In this document: one piece after another, positions 7,055 to 9,013 of the stretch
How the letters are laid out: every line of letters begins with the position of its first letter
How positions within the stretch are numbered: the first letter of the stretch is position 1
NCBI GenBank assembly: GCA_021202325.1
Contig: JAJQDF010000168.1
Span: 1 to 9,013, forward strand
Direction: 5' to 3'
DNA: 9,013 nt
Source of the DNA: Clostridiales bacterium
GTDB lineage: Bacteria; Bacillota; Clostridia; Lachnospirales; Anaerotignaceae
Program-made: the position numbers and the translations under genes
The notes under the pieces: model-generated
Databases searched by the model: none
Told to the model about the DNA's origin: nothing
What the model saw: the letters and a program-made list of their open reading frames with translations, nothing else

Positions 7055-7061
7055 AAGAATT

Positions 7062-8240
7062 ATGGGTTCACTGGACGGATTAAAGGTTTTGGATTTTTCG
7101 ACATTGCTTCCCGGCCCCTATGCGACGCTTATGCTGGCCGATATGGGAGCTGAGGTAATAAAAATAAGCTCGGCAAGCAAGCCCGATATTGTGCTGGACT
7201 ATCCGCCGTTTATTGGCGATACAGGTGTTTCGGCATGTCAGGCGTGGCTTGGCAGAAACAAAAAGACAATGTTTCTGAATCTTAAGACAGAAGAGGGTAA
7301 GGCTGTAGTAAAGGAACTTGTAAAGGAATACGATATTGTCCTTGAACAGTTCCGCCCGGGGGTTATGGATAAGCTGGGACTTGGCTACGAAGACCTTAAG
7401 GCTGTAAATCCTGCCGTAATATACTGCTCGCTCACAGGCTATGGACAGAGCGGCCCGCTTAAAATGGCTGCCGGACATGATATTAACTATATGTCACGAA
7501 GCGGAATTATTTCCCATGCAGGCCGTAAGGAAAGCGGTCCGTCGCTTATGAATTTCCAGATTGCAGATATAGCTGTAGGCTCCCTCAATTCGGTGATAGG
7601 TATTCTTGCCGCAGTAAACTACAGAAGAAACACAGGAAAGGGACAGTATATTGATGTAGCCATGATGGACGGCTGTGTTCCCTTCAACAGCCTTGACGGA
7701 GCAAGCTTCCTTGTTTCCGGTGAAGAGCCAAAGCGTGAAGGCGAAAGACTTAACGGCGGCTGTATGTATGATTTCTATGAATGTAAGGATGGCCTCTACA
7801 TGAGTGTTGGTTCACTGGAGCCCCAGTTCTGGAAACAGTTCTGCATGGCTATCGGCCGTGAAGACCTGATAGAGGGCACGGTTTGGCCTGAAAACGTCGA
7901 TGAGGTTAAGGCTGAAATCAGAGGTATATTCAAAACAAAGACTAGAGACGAATGGACGGAGGTATTCTCAAAATACGATGCCTGCGTACAGCCTGTGCTG
8001 AATCTTAAGGAAGCACTCCTTGAGGATGAGCAGGTTAAGGAAAGAGAAATGGTTGTTGATGTTGACCTGCCTCTCCACGAAGGTGTCAAGGTTAAGCAGC
8101 TTGCCACCTCAATTAAGCTCAGCGAATGCCCCTGCGAGTATAAATTTGCAGGCTATCCCGTAGGCTACCATACAAAGGAAATAATCGAAAAGCTTGGTCT
8201 CGATTATTCGGAGCTTGAGGAAAAGGGCGTATTCAAATAA
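7062..8240 (+). CDS. Class III CoA-transferase (CaiB/BaiF) family protein, racemase-like active site
   Basis: This 392-residue cytoplasmic enzyme belongs to the family of formyl-CoA transferase, carnitine CoA-transferase, BaiF and alpha-methylacyl-CoA racemase. The N-terminus GLKVLDFS...GPYATLMLADMGAEVIKI (6-35) is the family's CoA-binding start, followed by RNKKTMFLNLKT and GYGQSGP. The key residues are H139 in GHDINY, D169 in QIADIAVG and E253 in GSLEPQFW. As I recall the racemase of Mycobacterium tuberculosis, its catalytic residues are H126, D156 and E241; the spacings 30 and 84 here match 30 and 85 there. In transferases the same Asp forms the acyl-enzyme, and the His is usually absent. 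So racemisation of a 2-methylacyl-CoA is a real possibility, although members with GHDIN are often annotated simply as CoA transferases. It has its own promoter and terminator, and a TetR gene follows. The substrate is unknown; no partner dehydrogenase or ligase is in the window. Confidence 0.9.
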   Translation: MGSLDGLKVLDFSTLLPGPYATLMLADMGAEVIKISSASKPDIVLDYPPFIGDTGVSACQAWLGRNKKTMFLNLKTEEGKAVVKELVKEYDIVLEQFRPGVMDKLGLGYEDLKAVNPAVIYCSLTGYGQSGPLKMAAGHDINYMSRSGIISHAGRKESGPSLMNFQIADIAVGSLNSVIGILAAVNYRRNTGKGQYIDVAMMDGCVPFNSLDGASFLVSGEEPKREGERLNGGCMYDFYECKDGLYMSVGSLEPQFWKQFCMAIGREDLIEGTVWPENVDEVKAEIRGIFKTKTRDEWTEVFSKYDACVQPVLNLKEALLEDEQVKEREMVVDVDLPLHEGVKVKQLATSIKLSECPCEYKFAGYPVGYHTKEIIEKLGLDYSELEEKGVFK

Positions 8241-8253
8241 ACATGATTATTGC

Positions 8254-8283
8254 AAATCCGGCGAATTTTTTGCCGGTTTTTTT
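8254..8283 (+). terminator. Intrinsic terminator of the CoA-transferase family gene
   Basis: CCGGCGAA (8258-8265) pairs with TTTGCCGG (8269-8276), an 8-bp stem with one G-T pair and a 3-base TTT loop, followed by seven T residues (8277-8283). It begins soon after the stop at 8240 and isolates the enzyme gene from the tetR gene downstream. Confidence 0.88.
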
Positions 8284-8287
8284 CGTC

Positions 8288-8333
8288 TGATATAATGAAA
8301 GGTTTGTCAAAATATCAACTCCCGTGTTAAAAT
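8288..8333 (+). promoter_or_regulatory. Two candidate promoters of the tetR gene
   Basis: The upstream candidate is an extended -10 element, TGATATAAT (8288-8296), with no convincing -35 box because the terminator lies there. The downstream candidate has TTGTCA (8304-8309), an 18-base gap, and TAAAAT (8328-8333) preceded by TGT, again an extended -10. The second would give a leader of about 20 bases. I see no clear long inverted repeat here that would mark a TetR operator. Confidence 0.6.
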
Positions 8334-8360
8334 GAAAGAAAAGCAGATGAGGGGTGCGGC

Positions 8361-8963
8361 ATGGCTAAGAAAAATTCACGAAACACAAAAGGAAAAATCA
8401 TAAATGCGGCGTGGGAGCTTTTTTATGAGCAGGGCTACGATAACACTACCGTTGAAGAAATAATAGATAAGTCTCAGACATCCAAGGGCTCGTTTTATCA
8501 TTATTTTGAGGGGAAGGATGCCCTTTTGACATCGCTTTCCATACTCTTTGATGAAAAATATGAGGAGCTGATGGATATAATCGATCCTGAAATGAATAGT
8601 TTCGATAAGCTTATGTATCTTAACCGGGAACTGTTCAAAATGATTGACACCAGCATATCGCTCGACCTTTTAGCTAGGCTTTATTCTTCACAGCTTGTGA
8701 CAAAGGGGGAAAAGCACCTGATGGATCACAACAGGGTTTATTTCAAGGTGCTTAAGCAAATTATTATTGAAGGACAGAAAAGGGGACAGATTGTCGATAA
8801 TATATCGGTAAACGAGATAGTAAAGACCTATGCCATGTGTGAGAGGGCTTTTCTTTATGACTGGTGTATGTGCGGCGGAGATTTTTCCCTTGTAGAGTAT
8901 TCCGGAAAGATGTTCCCCATATTATTTAACGGTTTTAGAAATAAACAAAGCGAAAATGCTTAA
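8361..8963 (+). CDS. TetR-family transcriptional regulator
   Basis: This 200-residue protein has the TetR layout. The N-terminal three-helix DNA-binding domain includes KGKIINAAWELFYEQGYDNTTV (10-31) and the helix-turn-helix TTVEEIIDKSQTSKGSFYHYF (29-49), with the classic SKGSFYHYF recognition helix. An all-helical ligand and dimerisation domain fills about 55-200. The C-terminal part contains three cysteines in AMCERAFLYDWCMCGG, at roughly 153-166, which is notable but not a known metal motif to me. The ATG at 8361 follows GAGGGG (8349-8354) with a 6-base gap. It lies downstream of, and in the same direction as, the CoA-transferase family gene, separated by a terminator and its own promoters. 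It may repress that gene, itself, or something beyond the window; the effector could be an acyl-CoA, as for many TetR proteins next to acyl-CoA enzymes, but this is inference. Confidence 0.92.
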   Translation: MAKKNSRNTKGKIINAAWELFYEQGYDNTTVEEIIDKSQTSKGSFYHYFEGKDALLTSLSILFDEKYEELMDIIDPEMNSFDKLMYLNRELFKMIDTSISLDLLARLYSSQLVTKGEKHLMDHNRVYFKVLKQIIIEGQKRGQIVDNISVNEIVKTYAMCERAFLYDWCMCGGDFSLVEYSGKMFPILFNGFRNKQSENA

Positions 8964-8992
8964 AAAACTTGGTATTAAATTAAATACAATAA

Positions 8993-9008
8993 AATTTTCA
9001 AGAAAATT
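8993..9008. repeat. AT-rich 7-bp inverted repeat after tetR
   Basis: AATTTTC (8993-8999) and GAAAATT (9002-9008) are exact reverse complements two bases apart. It sits 29 bases after the tetR stop, but no T-run is visible before the window ends. It could be a weak or truncated terminator or just AT-rich noise. The remaining tail from 8964 holds no gene. Confidence 0.25.
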
Positions 9009-9013
9009 ATTAA

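Noticed and set aside
6942..7061. A 40-codon in-frame N-terminal extension of the CoA-transferase family gene from ATG 6942
   Set aside because: A good promoter (6990-7018) lies inside it, a perfect ribosome site precedes ATG 7062, and the family's conserved N-terminus begins at 7062.
8301..8320. TTG...CAA partial symmetry in the tetR leader as a TetR operator
   Set aside because: The arms match over only a few bases with uneven spacing, and no matching copy is present upstream of the CoA-transferase family gene.

Overview
The window looks like chromosomal DNA from a low-to-moderate GC Firmicute, most likely a gut or anaerobic clostridium. The evidence is strong AGGAGG-type ribosome sites, TTGACA/TATAAT promoters, heavy use of ATA, AGA and AGG codons, tightly packed co-directional genes, and protein families typical of Clostridia. 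The species cannot be named from the sequence. All seven genes lie on the + strand. I found no RNA genes, mobile elements or CRISPR arrays, and no gene-free stretch exceeds 300 bases.

Region 1 (1-2020) is a self-contained ABC exporter operon: a near-consensus promoter overlapped by a perfect inverted repeat, a YtrA-type GntR repressor, an ABC ATPase, one six-helix ABC-2 permease, and an intrinsic terminator. The repressor most likely binds the repeat and silences its own operon until an inducer arrives, probably an envelope-active compound or peptide.

Region 2 (2026-6872) is a translationally coupled operon: a LysR-type regulator whose stop overlaps the start of sbcD, which in turn overlaps sbcC. 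SbcC and SbcD form the Mre11/Rad50-like nuclease complex that opens DNA hairpins and trims blocked double-strand ends. All main motifs are present, but SbcC has a valine in its Walker A loop where I would expect glycine. Having a LysR regulator as the first gene is the unusual part.

Region 3 (6873-8963) holds a class III CoA-transferase/racemase family enzyme with its own promoter and a clear terminator, followed by a TetR regulator with its own promoters. The enzyme carries the His/Asp/Glu constellation of alpha-methylacyl-CoA racemase at the expected spacing. It may therefore epimerise a 2-methylacyl-CoA instead of, or as well as, transferring CoA. The TetR protein is a plausible regulator of it.

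I see no clearly new multi-gene system. The best leads are the exporter operator, the LysR-sbcD-sbcC coupling, the SbcC Walker A substitution and the racemase-like active site.
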